Below are positions 7,848 through 15,904 of a stretch of 17,526 bases of DNA, in pieces. Position 1 is the first letter of the stretch; each line of letters begins with the position of its first letter. The stretch spans positions 1 through 17,526 of the forward strand of contig JAOZNY010000043.1 in NCBI GenBank assembly GCA_029933565.1. Reading direction: 5' to 3'. The stretch comes from Bacteroidales bacterium. Lineage in GTDB: Bacteria; Bacteroidota; Bacteroidia; Bacteroidales; F082. A program made the position numbers and the translations under genes. The notes below the pieces were generated by a model, which was given only the letters and a program-made list of their open reading frames with translations, was not told the origin of the DNA and ran no database searches.

Positions 7848-8762
7848 TTAGCCTCTAATAAACATAGCTTTTATAATATCGCTAGCCATTCTTGGGTTTT
7901 CCTTAAGCCTTCTGGTTGAGTATGCAAACCAATCTTTGCCAAATGGGATATATACCCTCATTCTATGCCCTTTATCAAGTATGGATTTTCTTAGTGATGG
8001 CGTAACTCCGTAAAGCATTTGAAATTCATATTTTTCTTTAGGAACCTTATATTTTTCAATTAACTTATATGCGCCATCCACCAAAGGGATATCGTGGGTT
8101 GCAATTCCAGGGTAAATCCCTTTTTGGAACATAGTTTCAAGGTTGATAAGAAACTGGCTGTTTATTTTTTCATACTTTTGATAGGCAATATTCTCTGGTT
8201 CAACATAAATACCTTTACATAGCCTATAGTTTATTGGCGTTTCAACAGTATTCATATTCAACATATTCTCAATATCAGATGGAGTACGTTTCATGTATGA
8301 TTGTAGTACCAAGCCAACATTTTTTGGAAATTCAGCTTTTAGTTTTCTAAATATCTCTATTTCCATATCAACACATTGCGAATCTTCCATGTCGATTCTT
8401 ACAAAGTTGTTGTAGGAAGCTGATTTTGCAACAATTTCCCTGATATTTTTAAAACATTCCTCTTTGTCAAGCAAAAGACCAAACATTGTAGGCTTTAATG
8501 AGTAGTTGCCATCGATTCCTGCTTTTTGTGTCTTTTCAATAATTTCCAGATAAGTATTTTTGTTTTCAACAGCCTCATCTAACTTGGTAATAAATTCACC
8601 CAAAAGGTCAATTGTTACCATCATCCCTTTTGAATTAAAGTCTTCTGCTACCTTAAGAGCGTCTTCAATTGTGCGTCCGGCAATATATCTTTTCGAAAAA
8701 ATCCAAACCAAATTTTTTGGCATTAATGGAAGCATCCAGGCAATAAATCTATTAAACCACAT
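7848..8762 (-). CDS. Proline dehydrogenase (monofunctional, FAD-dependent)
   Basis: Oxidises L-proline to pyrroline-5-carboxylate, passing electrons through FAD to the respiratory chain: the first step of proline catabolism. It is 304 aa, matching monofunctional PRODH rather than the long bifunctional PutA. The C-terminal signature is present: RMRVYIPFGKDWFAYSTRRL (269-288), in which the two adjacent arginines bind substrate carboxylate in characterised enzymes. Other barrel motifs include MVTIDLLGE (48-56), RIDMEDS, LVLQSYMKRT (an FAD-site strand) and IATHD. No P5C dehydrogenase gene lies nearby, so the second step must be encoded elsewhere. It is transcribed away from the DUF177 gene, with divergent promoters in the 279-bp gap. 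A 145-bp gap and a separate promoter divide it from the GT5-like gene. Confidence 0.92.
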   Translation of the reverse strand: MWFNRFIAWMLPLMPKNLVWIFSKRYIAGRTIEDALKVAEDFNSKGMMVTIDLLGEFITKLDEAVENKNTYLEIIEKTQKAGIDGNYSLKPTMFGLLLDKEECFKNIREIVAKSASYNNFVRIDMEDSQCVDMEIEIFRKLKAEFPKNVGLVLQSYMKRTPSDIENMLNMNTVETPINYRLCKGIYVEPENIAYQKYEKINSQFLINLETMFQKGIYPGIATHDIPLVDGAYKLIEKYKVPKEKYEFQMLYGVTPSLRKSILDKGHRMRVYIPFGKDWFAYSTRRLKENPRMASDIIKAMFIRG

Positions 8763-8786
8763 TGTATTGTTTTTTAATTAACAGGG

Positions 8787-8794
8787 CAAAATTA
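8787..8794 (-). promoter_or_regulatory. -7 element for proline dehydrogenase
   Basis: TAATTTTG on the minus strand (8794-8787), followed by CC, matches TAnnTTTG and ends 24 bp upstream of the ATG. The -33 region has no clear TTTG. Confidence 0.5.
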
Positions 8795-8990
8795 GTTTAT
8801 TAAGTATTAAAACCGATGTAATCAATTAATTTTTATTCGTTCAAAACAACACTTACTATTTAGGCCTTAAAGTGTAGACTATCAGACAATAAGACAGTGA
8901 CTTAAAAATGCGGCAATTAGTCTTAAATTTTATAATTTCACACTTGTAATAATATGCACGGATAACATAAAATATGATTGTTGATAAATA

Positions 8991-9022
8991 TTTGTAAATC
9001 ACGATTATTATATATATTTTTG
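8991..9022 (+). promoter_or_regulatory. Promoter of the DUF177-rpmF operon (TTTG / TATTTTTG)
   Basis: TTTG at 8991-8994, 20 bp, then TATTTTTG at 9015-9022: a full match to the Bacteroidota consensus in both boxes and in spacing. It is the clearest promoter in the window. The start point should fall near 9027, leaving a leader of about 15 nt before the GTG. Confidence 0.72.
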
Positions 9023-9041
9023 CCGCCCAATTTTAAACGAG

Positions 9042-9563
9042 GTGAAGGCAGTAGAAGAGTTTGTTATCCCTTTTAAGGGATTAAGTGTTGGAGATCACGT
9101 ATTTAAGTTTGAAATCAGGAATGAGTTCTTTAAGGGTTTTGAGTATTTTGAAAACGTTTCAGGTCAAGCAAATATTATTGTTAATTTGCTTAAGGAATCA
9201 AACATGTTGATTTTTGATTTTAATATTACTGGTGAACTGAATTTGCAATGCGACCGTTGTCTGGGATTTTTTAATCATAAAATTGATGGACAACACAAAT
9301 TGTTTGTAAAATTTGGGAATGAATTTCTGGAAGAATCAGAAGATGTAATTATAATTCCGGTAAAGGAAAACCGAATTGATTTAAGGCAATTCATTTTTGA
9401 ATTTATTAGTTTGTTAGTCCCTGTAAAAAAGGTTCATCCTGTGGATGAGTTTGGGGAAAGCGGATGTGATACTGAAATAATTGATAGAATTAATAAATAC
9501 TCCAAACCAAAAACAGATCCCCGTTGGGATGCTTTAAAAGGTATAAAACTTAGTAAGAAATAA
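9042..9563 (+). CDS. DUF177 / YceD family protein, rRNA-associated
   Basis: A 173-aa YceD/DUF177 protein. The family is linked to 23S rRNA accumulation in E. coli and plants and is typically encoded just before rpmF, as here (17-bp gap). Visible features are the N-terminal pattern FVIPFKGLSVGDHVF, a central strand pair and C70-D-R-C73 with nearby hydrophobics, the conserved Cys pair of the family. The downstream Cys-rich segment often seen in bacterial YceD is reduced to a single Cys (SGC). The C-terminus ends DPRWDALKGIKLSKK, a common YceD ending. The start is GTG: no ATG lies upstream in frame near the promoter, the next ATG is deep inside the conserved region, and the GTG gives the family's usual N-terminus. 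Confidence 0.85.
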   Translation: MKAVEEFVIPFKGLSVGDHVFKFEIRNEFFKGFEYFENVSGQANIIVNLLKESNMLIFDFNITGELNLQCDRCLGFFNHKIDGQHKLFVKFGNEFLEESEDVIIIPVKENRIDLRQFIFEFISLLVPVKKVHPVDEFGESGCDTEIIDRINKYSKPKTDPRWDALKGIKLSKK

Positions 9564-9580
9564 TATAAAGAAATAGAAAA

Positions 9581-9772
9581 ATGGCACATCCAAAAAGAAA
9601 GATTTCAAGGACCAGAAGAGATAAAAGAAGGACACATTACAAGGCAACTGCACCACAGTTGGCAACTTGTCCAACTACGGGCACGGTTCATGTTTACCAT
9701 CGTGCATATTATGTTGATGGCGACTTGTATTATAAAGGCAAGCTTGTAATGGAAGAATCAAAATCAGAATAA
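9581..9772 (+). CDS. rpmF: 50S ribosomal protein L32 (cysteine-poor, non-zinc-ribbon form)
   Basis: Large-subunit ribosomal protein, 63 aa. The N-terminus [19 protein letters not shown] is the diagnostic basic tail of L32. In the zinc-binding form four cysteines follow a CxxC...CxxC pattern. Here only C30 remains, the others being T33, Y43 and D46, so no zinc ribbon can form. As I recall, many flavobacterial and related L32 proteins look like this, so it is probably a lineage trait. The gene is the second in the DUF177-rpmF unit, preceded by an A-rich region without a Shine-Dalgarno, and a strong terminator follows 36 bp after the stop. Confidence 0.96.
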   Translation: MAHPKRKISRTRRDKRRTHYKATAPQLATCPTTGTVHVYHRAYYVDGDLYYKGKLVMEESKSE

Positions 9773-9808
9773 GGATTTTGTTTTTGATGATTTAAAATAA
9801 AAAAACAT

Positions 9809-9840
9809 AAAACCCCCGTAATTAATATTGCGGGGGTTTT
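9809..9840 (+). terminator. Rho-independent terminator after rpmF
   Basis: Perfect 10-bp inverted repeat AAAACCCCCG (9809-9818) and CGGGGGTTTT (9831-9840) with a 12-nt loop. The C5/G5 core and the 3' T tract give a classical terminator. The A tract on the other side would let it work in both directions. Confidence 0.88.
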
Positions 9841-9883
9841 GTGTGTTAATATACCATTTAGGAAGGTGCTGATGTTAAATTAG

Positions 9884-9891
9884 TACTTTTG
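9884..9891 (+). promoter_or_regulatory. -7 element for fabH
   Basis: TACTTTTG followed by CA matches TAnnTTTG and ends 32 bp before the fabH ATG. It lies directly after the rpmF terminator, so fabH appears to have its own promoter. The -33 box is poor. Confidence 0.52.
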
Positions 9892-9923
9892 CAAATTGTA
9901 ATTAGAAATATAAAATATTTAGG

Positions 9924-10925
9924 ATGACAAAAATAAATGCTGCAATTACTGGCATTAATGCCTGGGTTCCCGACTATATTCTTGATAACAAAGAATTAGA
10001 AAAAATGGTGGATACTACTGATGAATGGATACTTACACGTACCGGAATCAGCGAACGCCACATTCTGAAAGGAGAAGGGAAAGGGACTTCTGATTTAGGT
10101 ACAGAAGCAGTCAAAGGATTATTGAAAAAAACCAATACTTCGCCAGAAGAGGTTGATCTTTTAATTTGTGCTACAGTAACCCCTGATATGCAATTTCCTG
10201 CAACTGCAAATATTATCTCAGATAAAGTAGGAATAAAAAATGCATTTAGTTTCGATTTAAACGCTGCATGCTCAGGGTTTATTTATGCACTGGAAACTGC
10301 TAGTAAATTTGTTCAGTCAGGGCAATATAAAAAAGTTGTTGTTGTTGGTGCCGACAAAATGTCGTCGATTGTTGATTACACAGATAGGACAACATGTATT
10401 ATTTTTGGTGATGGTGGTGGAGCAGTAATGCTTGAGCCAACAACTGAAAATGTGGGAATATTAGATTCAGCATTATATAGCGATGGTGCTGGCAGAGTCC
10501 ATCTGCACCAAAAAGCAGGAGGCTCTGCTAAACCTGCATCGCATGAAACTGTTGATGCTCGCGAACATTATATTTATCAGGAAGGACAAGCTGTATTTAA
10601 ATTTGCAGTTACAAATATGGCCGATGTTTCTGTTGAAATTATGGAAAGAAACAATTTAAAATCAGAAGATATTGCCTACTTAGTCCCTCACCAAGCTAAC
10701 CTTAGGATTATTGAAGCAACTGCACGTCGCATGGGGCTTGAAAAGGAAAAGGTAATGATTAATATTCAGAGGTATGGCAACACAACAAACGGAACAATTC
10801 CACTTTGTTTACATGAGTGGGAAAGCAAACTGAAGAAAGGTGACAACGTTGTTTTGGCAGCCTTTGGAGGTGGTTTTACATGGGGTGCTATTTACCTTAA
10901 ATGGGCATATGATTTTAATTCATAA
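9924..10925 (+). CDS. fabH: Beta-ketoacyl-ACP synthase III
   Basis: Condenses acetyl-CoA (or a branched acyl-CoA starter) with malonyl-ACP to begin type II fatty acid synthesis; cytoplasmic. It is 333 aa, the usual size. The thiolase-fold catalytic triad is complete: C116 in NAACSGF, H256 in PHQANLR and N286 in [11 protein letters not shown]. The N-terminal [12 protein letters not shown] segment and the C-terminal [10 protein letters not shown] motif are also typical. The plsX gene that often precedes fabH after rpmF in other phyla is absent; a terminator and a promoter separate fabH from rpmF instead. Downstream lies a polysaccharide export gene with its own -7 element, so fabH may be monocistronic. 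The chain type of the starter unit cannot be told from the sequence. Confidence 0.96.
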   Translation: MTKINAAITGINAWVPDYILDNKELEKMVDTTDEWILTRTGISERHILKGEGKGTSDLGTEAVKGLLKKTNTSPEEVDLLICATVTPDMQFPATANIISDKVGIKNAFSFDLNAACSGFIYALETASKFVQSGQYKKVVVVGADKMSSIVDYTDRTTCIIFGDGGGAVMLEPTTENVGILDSALYSDGAGRVHLHQKAGGSAKPASHETVDAREHYIYQEGQAVFKFAVTNMADVSVEIMERNNLKSEDIAYLVPHQANLRIIEATARRMGLEKEKVMINIQRYGNTTNGTIPLCLHEWESKLKKGDNVVLAAFGGGFTWGAIYLKWAYDFNS

Positions 10926-10952
10926 TTTATTTTCGTGTTAATAAAAAAGGAC

Positions 10953-10960
10953 TAAATTTG
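10953..10960 (+). promoter_or_regulatory. -7 element for the polysaccharide export operon
   Basis: TAAATTTG followed by CCGC matches TAnnTTTG and lies 48 bp before the ATG at 11009. A TTTC at 10931-10934, 18 bp upstream, is the nearest thing to a -33 box. Confidence 0.5.
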
Positions 10961-11008
10961 CCGCAATCATACCAAAGCCTTAGTAAAAACAATTGATAGA
11001 TTTTTTTC

Positions 11009-11800
11009 ATGAACAGATTTTTATTTTTAAGTTTTAAATCATTAATCCTTTTTGGGGTTATTGCTTTTTTGTTTTCATCATGCATCCCACAAAAAAAGAT
11101 GCTTTATATGCAGGTGAAGGATGATGCTGATACACTGTCGACATTTAACAACGAACGCAAAATTGATTATAGGGTACAGCCGGGCGATAACTTATTTATT
11201 CGCGTTGTGAGTTTGGATGAACAAACAACAATGTTGTTAAATCCACTTAGTTCTGCTTACGGTACCACACAGTTAAACAACGATGCTTCTATTTACCTTA
11301 ACAGTTATACTATTGAGGAAGATGGTTATCTTGACTTTCCAATGACCGGAAAAATATTTGTAAAAAACCTAAATATTGAAGAGGTTAAATCGGAGATAAA
11401 AATACGTTTGCATGAATACTTAAAGGAGTTTGTTGTTATTGTAAAGCTTGTTAACTTTAATATTACAATGCTTGGAGAGGTTAAGCGGCCGGGTCAATAT
11501 AAAATTTACCAAACTAGCATTAATATTTTTCAAGCAGTTTCGATGGCGAGTGATTTAACAGATTTTGCTAATAAGAATAAGATAGCAATCATCCGTCAAA
11601 CGAAAACAGGCTCAGAGGTTACTTATATTGATATGACAAAAAGAGATCTACTTCTCTCAGATTATTATTATCTTAAACCCAATGACATTGTTTACGTTCA
11701 GCCAGTTAAGGGAAAACAGTTTACGTTTGCTAACTTCCCTTATGGTGTAATCTTTGGTTTTATTTCAACCACAATTCTCCTACTTAGTTATCTCCAATAA
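11009..11800 (+). CDS. Polysaccharide biosynthesis/export lipoprotein (Wza-like)
   Basis: An outer-membrane polysaccharide export protein of the Wza/BexD family, expected to form the exit channel for capsule or exopolysaccharide. It is 263 aa, shorter than E. coli Wza (379 aa) but usual for Bacteroidota homologues. The signal peptide ends in FSSC with Cys25 as the lipid-anchored residue. The Poly_export domain begins with IDYRVQPGDNLFIRV (about 49-63) and runs to about 145, followed by an SLBB domain (about 148-235, with GEVKRPGQYKI). A C-terminal hydrophobic helix (YGVIFGFISTTILLLSYLQ, to the last residue) occupies the place of Wza's membrane-spanning helix. The gene is 11 bp upstream of the Wzc-like kinase, the standard pairing for a trans-envelope export machine. 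Confidence 0.92.
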   Translation: MNRFLFLSFKSLILFGVIAFLFSSCIPQKKMLYMQVKDDADTLSTFNNERKIDYRVQPGDNLFIRVVSLDEQTTMLLNPLSSAYGTTQLNNDASIYLNSYTIEEDGYLDFPMTGKIFVKNLNIEEVKSEIKIRLHEYLKEFVVIVKLVNFNITMLGEVKRPGQYKIYQTSINIFQAVSMASDLTDFANKNKIAIIRQTKTGSEVTYIDMTKRDLLLSDYYYLKPNDIVYVQPVKGKQFTFANFPYGVIFGFISTTILLLSYLQ

Positions 11801-11811
11801 TAGATTAGAAA

Positions 11812-14277
11812 ATGGCCACAGAAAATTTTGAAGGATTACAGGCACAGCAAGAAGAAAATATTGATATAAAAGCCCTATTTTTTAAATTTGTACGATATTG
11901 GTATTTATTTGCCCTAACACTATTTGTTACTATAGTTATTGCATTTTTATTCAATAAATATACCAATCCTGTTTATGAAGTAAATACAACAGTTCTTGTA
12001 AAAGACGATAAATCGATGATGGATCCTTCATCATTGCTTGGTATTGGCTTGAGTAATAGTGCTCAAAATGTTGAAAATGAAATTGGGAAACTAATATCAT
12101 TCTCACTAACTTACCGTACTATCCGCGAACTTGATTTTGAAGTATCTTATTTTATTGATGAAGGCTTAATTTCTACCGAACTTTATCAGGAAGCACCTTT
12201 TGAAATTGTTTTTGACACAACAATTTCGCAGGCTGTTGGATTAAAATACTCATTAAAGTTCATTAATAAAAATGAGTTTAGACTTGAAGCCGAAAGCGAA
12301 TTGATTAAACTTTATAATTTTTCAACAGAAGAATTTGAAGAAGAGGAAGCAGAAAAAATAAAAATTGACAGAGCCTATAAATTTGGTGATGTAATTGCAA
12401 ATTCTTATAACACATTTAAAGTTGTTTTAAACGATAAATTTATTCCTGAAGAAGATATTGAGAATACTTATCAGTTTGTTTTTAATGACTATTTTAGTCT
12501 TGCTAAAACTTTTAAGGGGTTTGAAATTGAGCCTATTAATCGAGAAGCTTCAATACTGGAAATTAAGTTAAAAGGTAGTAACACTCAAAAGTCTGTTAAC
12601 TTCCTGAATAAACTTACCAGTGTTTATCTTCAGCGAAGCCTTGAGAAGAAAAATGTAATTGCTGAGAATACAATTAGGTTTATCAATGAGCAATTGGGCG
12701 TTATTCGCGACACCTTGCAATCAGCAGAAATCAATCTTCAGGAGTTTCAGTCGTCCAATGAATTTATGGATCTTGATTTTCAGGCTAAGCAGGTTTATGA
12801 ATATTTGAGTGAATTGGAAAAGCAAAAAGCAGAGTTGATTATAAAATCAAAATATTATGCAAATCTTAAGAATTATATTGCGAAAAATGCTGATAATGTT
12901 GATGAATTAGTAGCTCCATCTGCCATGGGAATTGAAGATCCTGTTTTGAACTCATTGGTTGCCGAACTTATCAAACTGTATAATGAAAAGGCTAATACTT
13001 TGCTGTTCTCAACCCATAAGAGCCCAAAAGTAATTGGTCTGAACTCAAATATCAGAAGCACAAAATATGCGATTAGTGAGAATGTTTCAAATATTATTGT
13101 TAATTCCAAACAAGCAATAGAAGATATTGATGAACGCATTAATACTATTGCCGATAAAGCAGAATTTATGCCTGTTACCCAAAGGGAATTGATCAACTTT
13201 AAACGAAAGTTCGATCTCTCAAATAATATTTATACATATCTTCTTGAGAAAAAGTCTGAAGCTCAGATTACAATGGCATCAAATATGCCGGATAATGAGG
13301 TAATTGACATTGCGCGTACCGAATTCGACGATCAGGTTTTCCCAAAGAAAGGACTTAATTATTTGATAGCACTTATTTTAGGAATGATATTTCCTATAAT
13401 TTATGTGCTGGCAAAAGACTATATGAATGATGCAATTATGAATAAGACTGATATTGAGAAATACACAAATTTCCCTGTTATTGGTCAGTTGTTGCATAGT
13501 AATAAAGATTCACAATTAGTTGTATTGGATTCGCCAAAATCAAGTGTTTCTGAGTCGTTTAGGCAATTACGTACAAATATTCAGTTCTTGACAAAAGGGG
13601 AAGGAAAAACCACTGTTATGGTTACTGCCGACATGGTTAGTGCAGGTAAAACCTATGTTTCAATGAACCTTGCAAGTATTTACGCACAATATGGAAAGAA
13701 AACTTGTTTGCTTGGTTTTGACTTACGTAAACCAAAAATCTATCAGGATTTTGGACTTTCAAATAATATAGGTCTTACAAATTATTTAATTAATAAGGCT
13801 ACAATTGACGAGATAATTCAGCCTTCAGGTAAAATGGAGTATTTGGATGTAATTATGGCCGGACCTGTACCTCCTAATCCTGCCGAACTTATTGCTTCTG
13901 ATAGAAATAAAGAACTCTTTACTGAACTGAAAAAACGTTACGATTATATTGTAATTGATACTCCTCCGGTTGGACTTGTTACTGATGCTTACCTGCTAAT
14001 GGAGTACACTAACATAAATATTTATCTTGTTCGTCAGGGTTTGACACACAAAAAAGTATTTGGTTCAATAATTAGTGATATTGAAGCGAGAGGACTTAAA
14101 ATGCAGATTGTTGTGAACGACATTGACCTTACAGGAGGTTATGGTTACGGATATGGTTATGGATATGGCTATGGATACGGTTACGGATATGGATATGGCT
14201 ATGGCTACGGTTATTATACCGATGATAAGCCCGATAAGAAAAAATCGTTCACAAAGCGATTATTCAATAAAGTATAA
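11812..14277 (+). CDS. Wzc-like chain-length regulator / bacterial tyrosine autokinase with Gly-Tyr tail
   Basis: An inner-membrane polysaccharide co-polymerase fused to a BY-kinase, controlling polymer length and export with the Wza-like protein. It is 821 aa. The Wzz domain starts with a membrane helix (about 29-49) and includes a long periplasmic region with coiled-coil character (about 275-470). The second membrane helix (about 517-537) contains the proline motif GMIFP. The cytoplasmic kinase has Walker A SAGKT (K613, T614), Walker A' GFDLRKP (D637; the first Asp of the usual DxD is Gly) and Walker B IVIDTPP (D716). The C-terminus has 13 Gly-Tyr pairs plus one extra Tyr (776-802), followed by a basic tail. 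In E. coli Wzc a C-terminal tyrosine cluster is the autophosphorylation site, so this tail is the likely counterpart. A terminator follows. Confidence 0.94.
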   Translation: MATENFEGLQAQQEENIDIKALFFKFVRYWYLFALTLFVTIVIAFLFNKYTNPVYEVNTTVLVKDDKSMMDPSSLLGIGLSNSAQNVENEIGKLISFSLTYRTIRELDFEVSYFIDEGLISTELYQEAPFEIVFDTTISQAVGLKYSLKFINKNEFRLEAESELIKLYNFSTEEFEEEEAEKIKIDRAYKFGDVIANSYNTFKVVLNDKFIPEEDIENTYQFVFNDYFSLAKTFKGFEIEPINREASILEIKLKGSNTQKSVNFLNKLTSVYLQRSLEKKNVIAENTIRFINEQLGVIRDTLQSAEINLQEFQSSNEFMDLDFQAKQVYEYLSELEKQKAELIIKSKYYANLKNYIAKNADNVDELVAPSAMGIEDPVLNSLVAELIKLYNEKANTLLFSTHKSPKVIGLNSNIRSTKYAISENVSNIIVNSKQAIEDIDERINTIADKAEFMPVTQRELINFKRKFDLSNNIYTYLLEKKSEAQITMASNMPDNEVIDIARTEFDDQVFPKKGLNYLIALILGMIFPIIYVLAKDYMNDAIMNKTDIEKYTNFPVIGQLLHSNKDSQLVVLDSPKSSVSESFRQLRTNIQFLTKGEGKTTVMVTADMVSAGKTYVSMNLASIYAQYGKKTCLLGFDLRKPKIYQDFGLSNNIGLTNYLINKATIDEIIQPSGKMEYLDVIMAGPVPPNPAELIASDRNKELFTELKKRYDYIVIDTPPVGLVTDAYLLMEYTNINIYLVRQGLTHKKVFGSIISDIEARGLKMQIVVNDIDLTGGYGYGYGYGYGYGYGYGYGYGYGYGYYTDDKPDKKKSFTKRLFNKV
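14137..14217 (+). repeat. Gly-Tyr hexanucleotide tandem repeat in the kinase tail
   Basis: Thirteen in-frame hexamers of the form GGN-TAY, followed by one more TAT, encode (Gly-Tyr)13-Tyr. Both codons vary (GGT/GGA/GGC, TAT/TAC) with no fixed order, so the protein repeat is better conserved than the DNA. Because the unit is six bases, slippage would change the number of tyrosines without shifting the frame. Confidence 0.95.
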
Positions 14278-14296
14278 AGAAAAGTAAACTCTGACC

Positions 14297-14339
14297 AAAA
14301 GGCTGTTTTAACAAGATTGTTTAAAGCAGCCTTTTTTTT
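14297..14339 (+). terminator. Rho-independent terminator after the Wzc-like gene
   Basis: AAAAGGCTG (14297-14305) pairs with CAGCCTTTT (14327-14335). The stem is extended inwards by TTTTAACA against TGTTTAAA with one bulge, around an AGAT loop, and runs into eight consecutive T residues. It lies 20 bp after the kinase stop and separates the export pair from the dehydrogenase gene. Confidence 0.87.
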
Positions 14340-14351
14340 ATAACAAATTTG

Positions 14352-14359
14352 TAAATTTG
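14352..14359 (+). promoter_or_regulatory. -7 element overlapping the start region of the dehydrogenase gene
   Basis: TAAATTTG followed by CA matches TAnnTTTG but ends only 4 bp before the ATG at 14364, so transcripts starting here would be leaderless or nearly so. No TTTG -33 box is seen; the T tract of the preceding terminator occupies that region. Confidence 0.42.
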
Positions 14360-14363
14360 CATT

Positions 14364-15323
14364 ATGTCAGAAAGAACAAATCATAAGAAATTTGCATTGA
14401 TTGGTGCTGCCGGTTACATTGCTCCAAAGCATATGCGTGCCATTAAAGAAACAGGCAACGATTTACTTGCAGCCCTCGACCCTTTTGATAGTGTTGGAAT
14501 TATTGATAGTTTTTTTCCGGAGGCTGATTTTTTTACTGAAACAGAACGTTTCGATCGTCATCTTGATAAACTTAGACGCAGGAAAAATCAAAAAGTTGAC
14601 TTCGTAAGTATTTGTTCTCCTAACTATTTGCACGATGCTCACATTAGACTGGCGCTTAGAAACGATGCCAATGCTATTTGCGAAAAACCTTTATTACTTA
14701 ATCCATGGAACATTGAAAGTTTAACCGAGATTGAAAAAGAAAGTGGTCGCAATATTTACAACATACTTCAATTAAGGCATCACCCTGTAATTGTCGATTT
14801 GAAAGAAAAATTTGATAATTTACCAAATGATAAAAAACACAATATTCAACTCACCTATATAACCTCAAGGGGAAAATGGTATTATTATTCGTGGAAAGGT
14901 GCAGAAGAAAAATCAGGAGGAATAGTTACTAATATTGGCATTCATTTTTTCGATATGCTCTCTTGGATTTTTGGAAAGGTTCAAAAAAGTCATCTGCACT
15001 TGAAGCAGCCCAATAAAGCATCAGGCCTTTTGGAACTGGAAAAAGCAAATGTTAGTTGGTTTTTGAGCCTCGACAGTAACGACCTTCCTAAAAATGCTCT
15101 TGAAAATAACTTAAGTACTTTTCGCTCAATTACAATCGATAATCAGGAAATTGAGTTTAGTGGTGGTTTCACCGATTTGCATACGCTTAGTTATGAGAAT
15201 ATTCTGAAAGGAAATGGTTTTGGAATTGAAGATTCAAGGCAAAGTATTGAAATTGCTCATACCATTAGAAACCAGAGTTTGAGCAAAGATAAAATTGACC
15301 TTCACCCTTTTGTAAAAAGATAA
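14364..15323 (+). CDS. wbpB: UDP-N-acetylglucosaminuronate 3-dehydrogenase, Gfo/Idh/MocA family (WbpB/WlbA-like)
   Basis: An NAD-dependent oxidoreductase that in characterised homologues (Pseudomonas WbpB, Bordetella WlbA) oxidises C3 of UDP-GlcNAcA. This allows amination by WbpE/WlbC on the way to UDP-2,3-diacetamido uronic acids of O-antigens. It is 319 aa. The N-terminal Rossmann motif reads FALIGAAGYIAPKHMRAIK, near-identical to my memory of WlbA. Other shared blocks are SVGIIDSFFP, VSICSPNYLHDAHI, CEKPLL with catalytic-type K108, YNILQLRHHP, LTYITSRGKWYYYSWKG, NIGIHFFDML with H194 and D197, and FTDLHTLSYE. These are specific to this subfamily rather than to Gfo/Idh/MocA proteins in general. 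None of the partner enzymes (WbpA, WbpE, WbpD, WbpI) is in the window. The gene is 3 bp from the UpxY-like gene and they form one transcription unit. Confidence 0.88.
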   Translation: MSERTNHKKFALIGAAGYIAPKHMRAIKETGNDLLAALDPFDSVGIIDSFFPEADFFTETERFDRHLDKLRRRKNQKVDFVSICSPNYLHDAHIRLALRNDANAICEKPLLLNPWNIESLTEIEKESGRNIYNILQLRHHPVIVDLKEKFDNLPNDKKHNIQLTYITSRGKWYYYSWKGAEEKSGGIVTNIGIHFFDMLSWIFGKVQKSHLHLKQPNKASGLLELEKANVSWFLSLDSNDLPKNALENNLSTFRSITIDNQEIEFSGGFTDLHTLSYENILKGNGFGIEDSRQSIEIAHTIRNQSLSKDKIDLHPFVKR

Positions 15324-15326
15324 GAA

Positions 15327-15827
15327 ATGCCCGAAAAGATTTGGTATGCCATTTACGTAAAATCGCGAACTGAAAAAAAAGTTGCCACAGAATTTGAAAT
15401 TGATGGTTTTGATTTTTATCTGCCTTTGGTTAAGAAACTAAAGCAGTGGAGCGATAGAAAAAAATGGATAGAGGAGCCTTTGTTCAGATCTTATATTTTT
15501 GTACACATCGATCAAAAACAATATTACCCAGTACTTCAAACACCGAATGTTGTTAAATACGTTAGTTTTGAGAACAAGGCAGTTCCCATTAGAAATGAGC
15601 AAATTGAAGCAGTAAAATATTTCTTAAACGAGAAAGATCCTGAAAATATTGACCAACAAGTTTGGGAAGAAGGCCAGAAAGTTGAAGTAATTTCAGGAAG
15701 TTTGGCTGGCTTGAAAGGTGAACTAATTGAAGTTAGAGGAAAGAAAAAAGTAAAGGTTGAAATTGAAGTTGTTGGCAAAACCCTGATTATCCAAATCCCC
15801 AAAAGTAAATTACAATTTATACTATAA
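15327..15827 (+). CDS. UpxY/RfaH-like NusG-family transcription antiterminator
   Basis: A specialised NusG paralogue, 166 aa. The NGN domain (about residues 5-100) opens WYAIYVKSRTEKKVA and has the RSYIFVHID strand that matches the NusG core. A KOW domain follows (about 113-145: GQKVEVISGSLAGLKGELIEV), and the C-terminus forms an extra strand. It is shorter than housekeeping NusG and lacks the insert typical of Bacteroidota NusG. In Bacteroides, UpxY proteins bind early elongation complexes at capsule operons and prevent premature termination. Here the gene comes last, 3 bp after wbpB, and no polysaccharide operon follows in the window, so the target is probably elsewhere (inference). The ATG start is supported by the immediate conserved NGN sequence. 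Confidence 0.9.
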   Translation: MPEKIWYAIYVKSRTEKKVATEFEIDGFDFYLPLVKKLKQWSDRKKWIEEPLFRSYIFVHIDQKQYYPVLQTPNVVKYVSFENKAVPIRNEQIEAVKYFLNEKDPENIDQQVWEEGQKVEVISGSLAGLKGELIEVRGKKKVKVEIEVVGKTLIIQIPKSKLQFIL

Positions 15828-15904
15828 ACAACGGAAAGTCTTTTCTAAGGTGAGTACTAAATTCCATTAAATATATATTCAGTGTTTGGTTCAAAATGTT
15901 TGAT

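Noticed and set aside
12873..13196. Minus-strand 107-aa open frame inside the Wzc-like gene
   Set aside because: It lies wholly within a well-supported coding region and has the composition of an antisense shadow.
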